From Tetrahymena thermophila SB210 (lineage: Eukaryota; Ciliophora; Oligohymenophorea; Hymenostomatida; Tetrahymenidae), in the NCBI RefSeq assembly GCF_000189635.1, contig NW_002476559.1:806001-870000 (forward strand): a stretch of 64,000 nucleotides of DNA, read 5' to 3'. The notes under the pieces are model-generated. The model was not told the DNA's origin. It made no database searches and was given only the letters and a program-made list of their open reading frames with translations. The translations under genes were made by a program, and so were the position numbers. Shown one piece after another: positions 25,050-37,799 of this stretch (within the stretch, counting starts at the first letter, position 1; each line of letters opens with the position of its first letter).

Positions 25050-25793
25050 TTGGCTGAAAAAATATTAATTAATTTATTTTCTTTATTAAATTCAATTTAG
25101 TGATAATTAATTTATATTTTTTCTCTACAAGTTAGAATAATATAAATTAAATTAAAAGTCAAATTATTAGCAATATTTATTTCAAAATTATAAATAAATT
25201 CAGTTTAAAACACCTAAAAATTTCAAAAAAAGCAACTATTTATCAAAAAATAAAATTTTAAAAAATTATTTACATTTATTTTGATTTTATGTGAATGTAA
25301 ATGATAGCAAAAACTCAAAAAGTAATTCTTGGATACACTATTTAGTAAAGTTTTATTTTTAAAAGCTAAATACAATTTTTTTTTTACAAATATAACCTAA
25401 AAAAGAGTAAATGATTTCATTTTAAGAGAGAACAAATTTAAATATTTTATTTTTGTTTATTAAAATAAACTCAAGAAAAATAAAGAAGAAGAGATGCATT
25501 TGTTTGTTTCAATAGCCTATTTATATGTAACGAATTAATTTACGTTCAATAATGAATGAGTGTTTGAAGTAAAAAGGTTATTTATGTTATAATTTTTCAA
25601 AGACTAATAAAAAATAAATGATTGGTAAATTAATTTACTTTTCACTCTAATTATAATAAGATAATTTTTTTTACATTCTTAACAGAATCTATTTTACATC
25701 ACTTTTAATTAACTTAAATCAAATTAAATTTTTTCAATAAATCAATTATAAATCTTCTTTATTTAATTTCATATTTAGATGGAATGATTATTA
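25050..25793. promoter_or_regulatory. upstream region of gene B copy 2
   Basis: Counterpart of the partly missing spacer at 3891-4492, complete here at about 0.74 kb. A+T-rich and non-coding, between divergent gene B copy 2 and the decayed gene C copy. No specific site recognised. Confidence 0.5.
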
Positions 25794-27116
25794 ATAATAA
25801 TCATGAAAATGGAAGATATCTTATGAAATATAGTTCTTGTGAACGAAAGGGTTCTTCTTAAATAATTAATGACACAAGGAAGTTATAAGAATAGCTAATA
25901 ATGGAAAGCATGCAGAGGTTTTAATCAAAGTCTCCTAAGATAAATTCTTAATATAATCAAATAAGTATTAGTGGATATAAAAAAAATGATTAAATTTTAG
26001 AGAAAGCATTTAAATAAATAGAGCAAATAAAGCAAAAAGAATTAAAAAGGTGGATTGTAAAAAAAATTTGAGAAGAAAAGTGATTAGCTATTTGATTATC
26101 TAAATAATTAAAAGAATCTAATCACTGTCGAAGGAAAAATATATGTTAAAGATGATAATCAAAACAAATAAAGCCGCTTAAGATATTCTAAAGATGATTT
26201 GAATAAATAAGATTATGAATAAAATGATGATATACAAATGCGAAAGCATTCAACTCCAATTAAAGTTATTAACGACTTTAAAAATTATTTAAACTAGAAT
26301 TAAACTAACAATTTAAATTAAAAGCACTCAAAATAGAGATACAATAAATCATAAGAAATTTAGCATATCAATAAAACAGAAGCGAGTCAATTAACCTAGT
26401 AAGAATAGCTTTAAAGCTAAATAAACACAAATTTCTTAAATATTTAAAATTTAAACTAAAAAATTAAATAGTAAAATGCATCTTAAATTATTAGCAATTC
26501 GACGATTCATTTATACTAAATCATCAATCCCAAGTTAAATTAAAACAAAATTCTGTAAATATTCCAACTCACTCATATGAAATTATTATGTCTAATAAGC
26601 ATTCAGATGTAGATCTCAAAAACTCTCAACATAATTTAAATAATTAATCTGTTATTCTTAGATCAATAGCTGACTGCGAAGAAGCTGATATAGCAGTTCA
26701 ATAGCATGAAATAGAAAAATAATGCAAAACAAACAAATATCTTAGTAGACTTGGTCTTAATAATAAATACAGTAAAAGAGACTATTTAAAAGTGTAAAAC
26801 TAAAGTTAAGTCAATAAAGAGTTTTTAAATATAAATTTTGATAGTGAAAATCTAAATCCAAAGTCAAAGAATATTAATTAAATATCTTCTAAAGTATAAT
26901 GTTCTAGCTAGAAGGCAGGTTTTAATGAAAAAATATATCCTTAACTAGGAGATCAAGTCTTTTAAAATAAGAAACAAAGATCTTTTACAACTTAATTTGA
27001 AAATAATTAGCATCTAAACAAATAAAAGTGTTAAGAAATTCTACCGCTAAATATAAAATATATCTCTAATTCAAATTAAGAAGTTAAAAATAGTTAATAA
27101 TCCTATTAAAACTACA
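25794..27116 (+). pseudogene. decayed gene C copy in the second B/C segment
   Basis: Begins with the same ATG and first 80 or so codons as gene C, then loses about 0.76 kb (gene C positions roughly 4743-5498, including the intron). The join shifts the frame and TGA follows within about 12 codons. The rest is nearly identical to gene C up to its position 6585, where homology ends abruptly at 27116. The last 100 codons are missing. The close match outside the deletion points to a recent duplication and loss. Confidence 0.85.
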
Positions 27117-27579
27117 CTACCCGTAACTAATAATATTCAGACTTTGAAAGATGATATTTTCATAACCAAAGGGTATTGAATTTAAAATTAACAGATATTC
27201 AAAAAGAGCCCAATATAAAAATATATAATCAGTACAGTATTTGAAACTACTGAGCCATAGACTTCAGTTTTTATTATTTTAAAGTAATTTAAATTTATAT
27301 GAATTTAAATGTTAGCAAAAACTCAAAAAGCAATTTTTGGATACACTATTTATTAAATTTTTTTAAAAGCAAGATATATTTTTTTCAGGCAAATATTACT
27401 TAAAAATGAGTAAATAATGATTTCATTTTAAGAGAAAAAAATATTTTATTTATTAAAATAAATTAAATAAAAATTACGAATAAAAATGTATTTATTTGTT
27501 TGCTTTCAATAGCATATTTATATGTCATGCTATAAATGCCTAAAAAAAACAAAGGATTGGTAAATTAATTAATTTAGAT
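27117..27579. other. junction sequence between two duplicated blocks
   Basis: 27117-27289 has no match elsewhere in the window; it includes CATAACCAAAGGGTATTG. From 27290 the 8-kb duplication resumes with gene C upstream-type sequence. No gene. Confidence 0.5.
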
Positions 27580-29655
27580 TTTCGCAAAGGGTTCTTCTTA
27601 AATAATTAATGACACAAAGAAATTATAAGAATAGCTAATAATGGAAAGCCTGCATTAATCAAAATCTCCTAATATATTTTCTTTTTCATCAAATAAAATA
27701 TTGGTGGATATATAAGAAATGATTATATTTTAGAAAAGACATTTAAATAAATAGAGCAAATAAATCATAAGCACTCACAAAATAAATTTGAATGATCCTA
27801 ATTTTAGTTAAAAAGAATAGGTTTGAATCCTATTTCTTTTCAGTATATTGTTTTTAAAAAATAGCAGAATAATTCAATTTATCCTTTTTTAGAATAAAAA
27901 ATAGGAAAAACATAGGTATTCCTTAATACATTTAATAAAAATCAGAATTAAAAAATAGTTAGATTATCTAAAAGTAAAAATAATTAGAAGAACAATAGAA
28001 CCCTGATGATTCTCAGTATTATCTAGTTTAGAAAGAATCTTATTCTTTTATAGATAATCAGAGTATAAATTATAAACAAACTACAAAGAGCTAAAAATAT
28101 TGAATAACACCAAAATGAATGCACTCAATAGGCAAATAAACCGTTAAAGAACATTTTAAGTTCTAAAAAAAAAAAAGTTAAATAATCAACATCAAGTTTA
28201 AATATAAAATAAATTTTCTAATATAAAAAATTAAAAAGTAAGAAAACGAATTAGAGCCTTTGAAATAACACAATCAGAGAAAAAAAGAAAAGTATTCTAA
28301 AAACCTGTAAAAATTTTAATCAAAAGCAATGTATCAAGTGTGGCATCTCCGAATAATTAATCACCATAAAGGATATTCTCGCCTACAAAAAAAAAGATTT
28401 TAATAACAAGAATCAGGTTGGCAAATTAAATAAAAATGGTTTATTAAATAAGAGCTATATTATTTCTTCCTAGTCAAATAATCATCAATTATAATAACAA
28501 AAATAAGATATTTAAGATAAAAATAATTAAAAAGGTGGATTATAAAAAAAAATTTGAGAAGAAAAGTGATTGGTTATTTAATTATCTAAATAATTAAAAG
28601 AATATAATCACCATTGAAGAAAAAATAAACAGATGCTTCAAATAAAGTAACCCGCGACTTTTTTTTGATTTTGATTTATAAGGATATGATTTATAAAAAT
28701 ACATTAAAAATATAAGGGTTACATTATACGAAACATCGTATGTTACAGATGATAATCAAAATAAAAAATACACTTAAGATATTCTTAAGATGATTTGAAT
28801 AAATAAGATTATGAATAAAGTGATGAAATACAAATACGAAAATTTTCTACTCCGATTAAAGTTATTTATGACTTAAAAAACAATAAAATATTCCTTACAA
28901 AAATTTTTTATGAATTTAGAAACCAAAGTAGTCTTTGAATTCCCTGCATTTCATCATAGTTTTCCTTTTTCTCTAAATTTTTTTTTGCATAAAATTTGAG
29001 GTTAAAGGAATTAGCTGAAGCATTCTAATTTCTCTCAACTAGAATCTAACTAACAATTTTAATTAAATGCATTCAAAACAGAGATACAATAGAATATAAG
29101 AAATTTATCAAATCAATAAAACAGAAGCTAAAATCATCAATCCCAAGTTTACACTTAAAGGAAAGCGAAATTCAATTAAAAAGACTAGGGGATTAAGTCT
29201 TAAAAAATAAGAAAGAAAGGTCTTTTACTACATAATTTGATAGTAATTAACATTTAAACAAATAAAAGTGTTAAGAAGTACTAACGCTAAATAGAATGTG
29301 TATCTCTAATTAAAACTAGTTAAATAAAAATGGTTAGTAATCTTATTAAAACTACAATCTATAACATAAAAATAAATAAAAACAATAGCAAGTTGTGAAT
29401 TTTTAAACGCTTTTTTCCCAATAAAATTATTTTATAAGTCCAAAATTATCTATAAATATGACTACTATGCGAAAAAGGAAGTAAAAATATTAACTAATTA
29501 TCTAAATATTGGGAGAAAAATATAGATAAAATGATAACAGAAATGAACAGTTTTGATTAATAGGATAATAACCTTTAAGAATAATTGTCAGAGGAGGAAA
29601 AACAAAAATATATTGATATTATTAAAAATAAAGATTTAACACGGATTTTAGAAGT
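27580..29655 (+). pseudogene. decayed gene C copy 3
   Basis: Sister of the decayed copy at 14518-16770, with the same two insertions and the same missing block. It has an additional loss near 29128, where sequence for KQEASH jumps to SSIPSL-type codons. Small indels break every frame. The ending again reads LSEEEKQKYIDII. Confidence 0.82.
28628..28738. mobile_element. MITE-like insertion, copy in decayed gene C copy 3
   Basis: Same element and same site as 15571-15686, 111 bp long, with inner ends GTAACCC and GGGTTAC and a TA on each flank. It was inherited by duplication, not by an independent insertion. Confidence 0.6.
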
Positions 29656-30637
29656 TAAATCTAAATTAATTAATCAACCTTTTTATCTTTTTGTTTCAAA
29701 CTCTTTTTCTGAGTTTAAATTTGTTAATTAAAAAACAAATGTATTTTTTGCTAGAAAAAAACTAAAGTTTTTACACAAATAATAGAAAATAATTTTAAGG
29801 AATCTTAATTCCATATTACTTTTATTTAAATTACATACATGTTAAAAATATTTTATTGTTTATTTTATTCATTTATATATATTTATATATATATTAGGGT
29901 TCGACTGAATAAATGGTTTTTTGCAATTTAAAAATACAGCATACTGAAGTATTACTTCTTTTCATTCATATAAAAAAATAAAATAAGAAAAATCTTGCCA
30001 ATAAGGTGGTGGGATATTTAATCACTATATATTTTCTCAATTTTATATAATTTTATGTGCTTCTAAATATATAGTAAAGCAATTAATTACAATTTACATG
30101 GCATCTTATTAAAATTATTAATAGTGTTAATTAGTATATGATATAAATGATTTTATTTAATCAATAAAAATGGTATAGATTACTTAGTTAATAGTTTTTT
30201 TTAAATGTTTCATTTTTAGTAATCGGTTAAATAAAGAATTTATTTTGATTAGAAATTTATATTGTATACCTCTTTTAACTTAATCTACTATCAATATTTA
30301 TTTAAATTTTGGAAACATATTTAAAAAAATTGTTTTAGAATTTTATTCCATTCAAATATAAATTAAATAAAGAAATGTATTACACAAATAATTCAAATAT
30401 TAATAAAATTATTATAAAAAGCTAATTAATTGGTTCGATAGAATTATATGCGTGATATTGCTATAATTTTTAATACATAAGATCCTGGTGGATTTCAAAA
30501 ATAAAAGGTTCGTTCTGCTTTGTGGTAAATTTAATTTTAATCAAACTTTTATCAGTTTTCTAAATAATAAGTTAAGCAACATGAATAAGATAAGGAAATT
30601 AACATTTTTAAATTCATCTATTAATTTTATAAAAACT
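29656..30637. other. spacer between decayed gene C copy 3 and D3
   Basis: Non-coding counterpart of 16771-17717: dispersed repeat at about 29875-29950, the TTGCCAATAAGGTGG block near 29995, then one D-upstream repeat from about 30350. Confidence 0.55.
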
Positions 30638-30680
30638 TATCTCAGTTTAAATAGAAGACAGAATATGCACTTTATGTATT
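30638..30680 (+). promoter_or_regulatory. conserved leader block of D3
   Basis: Matches the D1 and D2 block and ends 56 nt before the D3 ATG. Confidence 0.5.
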
Positions 30681-30735
30681 AAATAATTAATATAAACAAA
30701 TACTAAACAAAGAAATAAGCAAAATAAAATAAAAG

Positions 30736-33700
30736 ATGTTACTAAAGAATCTCTGCTAAATATTATATTTGCAAATTTTAGTTTAGATATCATTTTAGAT
30801 AGACTGTGTGATATAAAACTCCATACTTAATGTGCCTTCTACAGGTTGTGATCTTCCCTATGTATAAAATTAAATTACTTAGGTAGATTAGATCATTTTA
30901 AACGGTTAGCTGGCTATTAGTAGATTCGCTAATTTATAGTATAAGACTTTGGTAGCCAATGAAGGAGCTGCTATGAATCTGACATCGAATTATGAGCAGA
31001 TTAAAATTGAAGACATAGGAACAAATGGTTGTAACTTAGAGGATCTTAAACCAATAGCTATGAGTCTATCATCTAAATCTGAGAACCTTATTTATAATAT
31101 CTACTCTATTTCTAATAGTAATTAGCTAACTATAGGAGATTTGCCAATAGGATTGTTTCATGGAGTAAAGATATTAATTTCTTCTCTATCAGGTCTTACA
31201 GAATATGCTTTAGTTGATAAGATAGATGATCAAGTCATATATCTATAAAATCCTCTATCAAATAATCATTTAAGCTGGTAGGTTGCAGGATAATCTCTAA
31301 AAACATATTATCCTTAATTAATAGTCATTGATGAATAAAGGATAATCTTTAAAAAGTAATAAATTATAATATTTAACTCTCTCAAAGCTTTTTTTTTCAA
31401 CATAAAAAACATAAAAGACATATTTCATAAATTTATTTTCAAATATTTTATTTTAACTCAAAATTTAGAATATTTTTTATTTAAAAAGTGCATGTTTAAG
31501 AGTATTTCCTTAAAAGCCTAAAGGTAGTTATTAATTTTCTGGAATTCTTTTCTAAGACATGAAAGGTCTTTCTATTGAGAATTAAAATCTAAGTAAAATA
31601 ATAGGGCTTACTGATTCAATATTTTTAAACTCAGATAACTTTAAAAGCCAATTCTTGTAGATTACAAGATAATTAAGCAATATTATATTAATTGGAGTTA
31701 ATAAACTTACTATCAATAATTTAAATTAAAATGCATAAATAAACTAATTTAGTATGTACAGGATGCACTAATCTTTACTTGAAATGAATGGGCTACCTAA
31801 TACTCCAAATTAAATTTAGCTAGTAATGTCGAATTTAAATGATTGCTAAGTAACTTTGATGTTAAAGAATAGTAGCTAAACTGAATAAAAAATAGAAGAT
31901 ACATATATTTTAAATACTTAATTAATATTCTCTATCTAAAATATGAAAACTCTTAACATACTTAATAATAAATTACTTAACTGTATTTTGAGTACAATTA
32001 AATAAAATCCCATTTAATTAACCATGAGATAAAACTAAATAGCAGGTAAGGAACTAAACTTGGAAAACTTTATATTCTAAAACGCAACTATCTTTTAAAA
32101 TTATTTTGATGGTACAGGGTTAAAGTATGCCATCCTTCTATAGTAATACGTATAGTAAGAAGTGGGATAAGCCAAAATATAAATAATTTATAATAGATTC
32201 TCAAATTTTGAATATCAAGGCTATGATTTAATTACTTCAACACTTTAAAGCACTGGCTATTAGGAAACTGTTTTGTTTTATGATAAGTACAGCTATAACG
32301 TCACTTTACAAAGTAACCTCTATAACATTTTACCAAGTAGTTAACAGAAAGTCATTTTTTTACCCTCTTTAATTCTTTGGTATTCAGATGGTAGCACTAA
32401 CCCTAAATTAGTTCTCCCTCTTGATGATACGATATATCATAAGACAATGATTTAGAGAATATATCCTTTAACAAGTATAATTTATCACAAACCTTTGTTT
32501 TTTTTTTAGAATTTCTAAGGATAAATTTCGTTTGATGTTGGAAATGCTACTGGCTATTACATGGATATAAAAACCTAAGAATTTGATCAAACTTGGTAAA
32601 TAGGTACTACTTATTACATGCTTGAAAATACAATATATAAGGCTTACTTTAAATCAACCCTTCATAATTAATTATCAGCTGCTCCTGAGCAGCTCAATTT
32701 GATTACATTTAATTGGGATAAAGATGCTATTATCCCACAAATTAAGATTTATTTTAAGTCATCAACCCCAATTTAAGCAATAAGTGTTAAGGTGAATGGA
32801 AACCTAGTAGCTTCTGATGGATACGTTTCAATAGATCCTAAAGATGGATGCTTAAATATTTATCCAAAATAATATAAATAGCCTCCATAATTTCCTATTA
32901 ATATAACAATAACTAATTGCCAAGATGGAAAGGTTTTATCAAACTAGCAATGCGTTTCTAACTGTCCAGGTGGATAATATCTACTTAATTCTATCTGCTT
33001 AGATGGACAATAAAAAGAAGGGTATTATTTTTAAAATAATTAATACTTACCATGTTTAGGAGGAGCAAATAATTAATGTAAAGCTTGTTCAACTTCAAAT
33101 GACTGTTAAAGCTGCTTCCTTTCACAATTTTCATAGGCTAATTTATGCTATGCTAACTAGTACTAACAATTTAATTCTGGAGGAAGATTTCAGAATTGTA
33201 TTCAAAATTGCTAATCTTGTAAAGATTAATAAACTTGTTCTGTATGTGTTGATGGATATGCTTTGAGCTAAGATAAAAAATCATGTAATATTTGCCCATA
33301 AGGAAATTATATCTAAGATTAGGAATGTAATCCATGTCCCTCTAATTTTAATTGTGCAGACTGCTTTTCTAATTTGGGAGGATCATGTAGAACATGCAAA
33401 CCTGGGTTTACTTTAGTTAAAGGATTTTGTTAATAAACATGCATTATTTAGGGTTAGTACCTTGATAGTAATGGCATATGCTAATCTTGTGATCCAGTTT
33501 GCTTAGAATGCTCAGGCAGTGGATAAAATAATTGTACTAAATGCTCAAAAGGAAAATTTTTATATGTATAAAATAATGTTAAAACGTGTTAAAATTTAAC
33601 ATGCAACAAATTTTAATTTTTCAGTAATGATCGATGTCAAAAATGTTTTGACTAAACAAATCAAAATGGGTGTTTTGATGTTTATCCTCACTCTATTATT

Positions 33701-34921
33701 TGTGATTCAGGCTATTATGCTCAATAAAATGTAGCTGGATGCTAAATGTGTGACACAAGCTGTAAAACATGCTTGTACTAATCTACAAACTGTATTTAAT
33801 GTAATTAAGACTACATTTTTGTTTCTGGAAATAATGGTTAGTGCTAAAAGTGCTAAGATGGTTTTTATGCACCTCTAAATACGAAAACTTGCCTTAGTTG
33901 TATTAGTCCATGTAAAACTTGCTCTGGGTCCAGCAACAACTGCTTAACATGTCTAGATGGTTTTTATTTCGATAATTACAGCTAGTAATGTACTAAGTGT
34001 GATTTTTCTTGCACAAAATGCTCAGGATCTTCAACAAATTGCACTGAATGTTAAAGCGATTAATTTCTGGACAATGGAAAATGCATAAAATGTGATGTAA
34101 GCTGTATGGGATGTATAGGATCTTCAACAAATTGCACTGAATGCTAGAGTGGTTAATTTGTGAGCAATGGAAAATGCAAATAATGTGATGTAAATTGTAT
34201 GGAATGTATGAATACATCAACTTAATGTACTAAATGCCCTTAAAATTTATACTTATCATAAAATGAATGCTTGAGTGATTGTCCAGTAGGCTAATATGCT
34301 GATTCTTAACTAGGAATGTGTAAAGATTGTTATATCAAGAGCTAATAATGTGCTGAATGTGATTTGTCTTGCTCTAAATGCTCTGAATCTTCAACAAATT
34401 GCACTGAATGCTAGAGTGGTTAATTTGTGAGCAATGGAAAATGCATAAAATGTGATGCAAATTGTATTGAATGTATGAATACATCAACTTAATGTATTAA
34501 ATGCCCTTAAAATTTATACTTATCATAAAATAAATGCTTGAGTGATTGTCCAGCAGGCTAATATGTGGATTCTTAACTAAGAATATGCAAAGATTGTGAC
34601 AAATCTAAGAGCTAAGAATGTTTAAAGATGTAAAATATAAAATAAAGTGAGAAAAAAAATGATCTGGAGTAAGGCGCTTTAGTTGGCATAGTTCTTGGTT
34701 CTCTTGTATGTTTTACTGTAGCTATTATGACCCTGCGTTATTTTTATAAAAAGAGAAAATAAAATTTAGTTATTTAAATAGATCCAAATTTTATGAATAA
34801 TTTTGTTTCTACTAATAACTAAATTAATACACAAAGAGATATTGAAACAAAAAATTAGCTAGATGAAAAAAAAAGTTAGGAGAAAGCAACAGAATAAACA
34901 GATTTTAAAGTAATAAATTGA
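30736..34921 (+). CDS. D3: Cys-rich single-pass surface protein, extra modules
   Basis: Exons 30736-31355 and 31489-34921, with a 133-nt intron at phase 2, give 1350 residues. The start is MLLKNLCQILYLQILVQ. Signal peptide, low-Cys ectodomain to about 683, Cys-rich modules to about 1260, membrane helix near 1268-1290 (ALVGIVLGSLVCFTVAIMTL), RYFYKKRK and the conserved tail follow in order. It is about 80 residues longer than D2. The extra part lies just before the membrane helix, where the pair of units ending NQYADSQ-like and CMNTSTQC repeats (34160-34330 resembles 34400-34580). The region around codons 290-400 is again an island of difference from D1 and D2. It is the sister of D2 by the 8-kb duplication. 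No frame break was seen. Confidence 0.87.
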
Positions 34922-35579
34922 TTGATTGATTTACATTCATGCTAAGATTGCTAAAACAATAAAAATCAAATTTATTTTTGATTAAAAGATAAAAAAATGG
35001 TTTTAATAGTATAGAGAAAGATAGAAATAAATATAAAAACTAATATTTGGTTTTAATTAAAAAATTTTTGTTAATGATAGTATATAAAAAGTAAACATAG
35101 ATATTGAAACAATTACATATTTTTAGTTGATTGATATTTTTTAATTTAAAATTAAAATGAATTTTATTTTAAGTTGTTTTTTTTAAATTTTATTTTAATT
35201 TTTTTTTTATGTGTAAAATTTACTTTAAATTAAAATCTAATTTAAATTTATTCGTTCTTTTTTGATAATTATTAAAAATTATAATTTATCTTTTTTTAAA
35301 TTTGCTAAAATAATCAGGACATAATAGAATAATACTCAGTGATTAAAATAGGTGCCGATTTTTCGACATTTTCCTCAAAAATTTTTATCGATTCCTAAAA
35401 ATAATATAACAAAAATCTTGCCAATAAGGTGGGTGGTTTGATATTTTATTAATATATATTATCTCGAGTTTAGATAATTTTATGAGCATCTAAATATATA
35501 TAGTAACGCAGTTAATTTTAATTTACATAATAAAATAAATATCTTTTTTAAATTCTCAATAATATTAACTAGTATTTGG
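34922..35579. other. D3 3' flank and start of D4 upstream region
   Basis: First 470 bp matches the D2 3' flank to the end of the 8-kb duplication. From about 35410 it contains the CTTGCCAATAAGGTGGG block seen upstream of other D genes. No gene. Confidence 0.5.
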
Positions 35580-37740
35580 TTAGTATAAATATCTTTTTTT
35601 AATCAATCAAAATACTATATTTTAGTTTATTGTTTTTTTAAATGTTTCTTTTTGAGTGATGGGTTAAATAAATAATATTTTTATTAGAAATTTATATTAC
35701 ATATCTCTTTTAATTTAATCTACTATACATATTCATTTAAAAGTTTCATAAACATATTAAAAAAATTGTTTTAGAATTATTTCATTCAAATAAAAAAATA
35801 AATACAGAAAATGTATTACAGAAATAATTCAAATATCAATAAAATTATTAAAAGAAGCTAATTAATTGGATAAATAAAATTAAATGGCAAAATTACAATA
35901 ATTTGTAATAGATAAAAACCTGCTTGATTTGAAAAATATAAAATTCGATTCATTTATGGTTTTGTGGGAAATTTAATTTTAATTAAAACTTTTCTTATTT
36001 TTCTCAATAATAATATATGCATGAATTAAATAAGTAAATTAACATTTTTAATGTAATTTATCTGACCATTGTTTAATTTTATAAAGACTTATCTAAATTT
36101 AAATATAAGATAAGATATGCACTTTATTTATTAGTTAATATAGCAAACACTAAAACAAAGAAAAAAGCTAGATTTGAAAGGTATAAATATCTTTTTTTAA
36201 TCAATCAAAAGACTATATTTTAGTTTATTATTTTTTTAAAATGATTATTTGAGTGAAGAGTTAAATAAATAATATTTATATTAGAAATTTATATTATATA
36301 TAAATCTCTTTTAACTTAATCTTCTATAAATATTTATTTAAAATTTTCATAAACATATTAAAAAAATTGCTTTAGAATTATTTCATTCAAATAAAAAATA
36401 AATAAAGGGAATGTATTACAGAAATAATTCAAATATTAATAAAATTACTAAAAGAAGCTAATTAATTGAATAGATAAAATTATATGATTAATATTACAAT
36501 AATTTGTAATTTGTAATAGATGCAGACCTGTTTGATTTTAAAAATATAAAGTTCGATTCCTTTAGTGGTTTTGCGGGAAGTTTGATTTTAATTAAAACTT
36601 TTTTAGTTTTCTCAATAATAAAATAGGCATGAATTAAATAAGTAGATTAACACTTTTAATGTAATTTATCGGACCATTGTTTAATTTAATAAAGACTTAT
36701 CTCAAATTAAATAGAAGATAGGATATGCACTTTATTTATTAGTTAATATAAGCAAACACTAAAACAAAGAAAAAAGCAAGCAATATATAAAAAAAGATTA
36801 GATTTGGTTGGAATAAATATCTTTTTTTAATCAATCAAAATGCTATCTTTTAGTTTATTGTTTTTTTAAATGCTTATTTTTGAGTGAAGGGTTAAATAAA
36901 TAATATTTATATTAGAAATTTATATTATATAATTCTTTTCAATTAATCTACTATAAATATTTATTTAAAATTTTGGTAAACATATTATAAAAGTTGTTTT
37001 AGAATTATTCCATTCAAATAAAAAAATAAATACAGAATATGTATTACATAAATAATTCAAATATTAATAAAATACTAAATAAAAGAAGCTAATTAATTGG
37101 GTAGAATTATATGATTAATATTACAATCATTTGTAATTTGTAGTAGATACAGACCTGTTCGAATTTAAAAATATAAAGTTCGATTCGTTTAGTGGTTTTG
37201 CGGGAAGTTTGATTTTAATTAAAACTTTTATTAGTTTTCTCAATAATAAAATAGGCATGAATTAAATAAGTAAATTAACATTTTTAATGTAATTTATCGG
37301 ACCACTTGTTTAATTTAATAAAGGCTAATATCAAATTAAATAGAAGATAGGATATGCATTTTATTTATTAGTTAATATAAGTAAACACTAAAACAAAGAA
37401 ACAAGCAATATAAAAAAAAAAGATTATATTTGGTTGGTATAAATATCTTTTTTTAATCAATCAAAATGCTATCTTTTAGTTTATTGTTTTTTTTAAGATG
37501 CTTCTTTTTGAGTGAAGGGTTAAATAAATAATATTTATATTAGAAATTTATATTATATAATTCTTTTCAATTAATCTACTATAAATATTTATTTAAAATT
37601 TTGGTAAATAAACAAAATAAAAAAAGTATGAATTAAATAAGTAAATTAACATTTTTAATGTAATTTATCTGACCATTGTTTAATTTTATAAAGGCTTTTC
37701 TCAATTTAAATAGAAGATAGGATATGCACTTTATTTATTT
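35580..37740. repeat. four tandem upstream repeats before D4 (about 0.6 kb each)
   Basis: Units start at a TATAAATATCTTTTTTTAAT motif near 35584, 36182, 36812 and 37438, spaced 598, 630 and 626 bp. Each holds the D leader block, so D4 is preceded by several promoter-like units. The last unit has an internal deletion near 37605-37625 and joins the D4 start. No coding frame was found inside. Confidence 0.78.
37698..37738 (+). promoter_or_regulatory. conserved leader block of D4
   Basis: Final and start-proximal copy of the block, ending about 62 nt before the D4 ATG. Earlier copies lie near 36090, 36700 and 37320. Confidence 0.5.
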
Positions 37741-37799
37741 ATTAATTAATTAATATAAAAAAACACTAAAACAAAGAAATAAGCAATATAAAAAAAAAG

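Larger units (their letters stand above)
23370..27116. repeat. segmental duplication 1, unit 2 (B+C segment)
   Basis: Direct copy of 3095-6585. Holds complete gene B copy 2 (with a frame break) and the deleted gene C copy. The left edge is near the poly-A stretch after 23360. Confidence 0.85.
27290..35390. repeat. segmental duplication 2, unit 2 (decayed C + D3)
   Basis: Direct copy of 14218-22210. The decayed C here has lost more sequence near 29128, and the D gene (D3) carries extra Cys modules. Confidence 0.85.
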
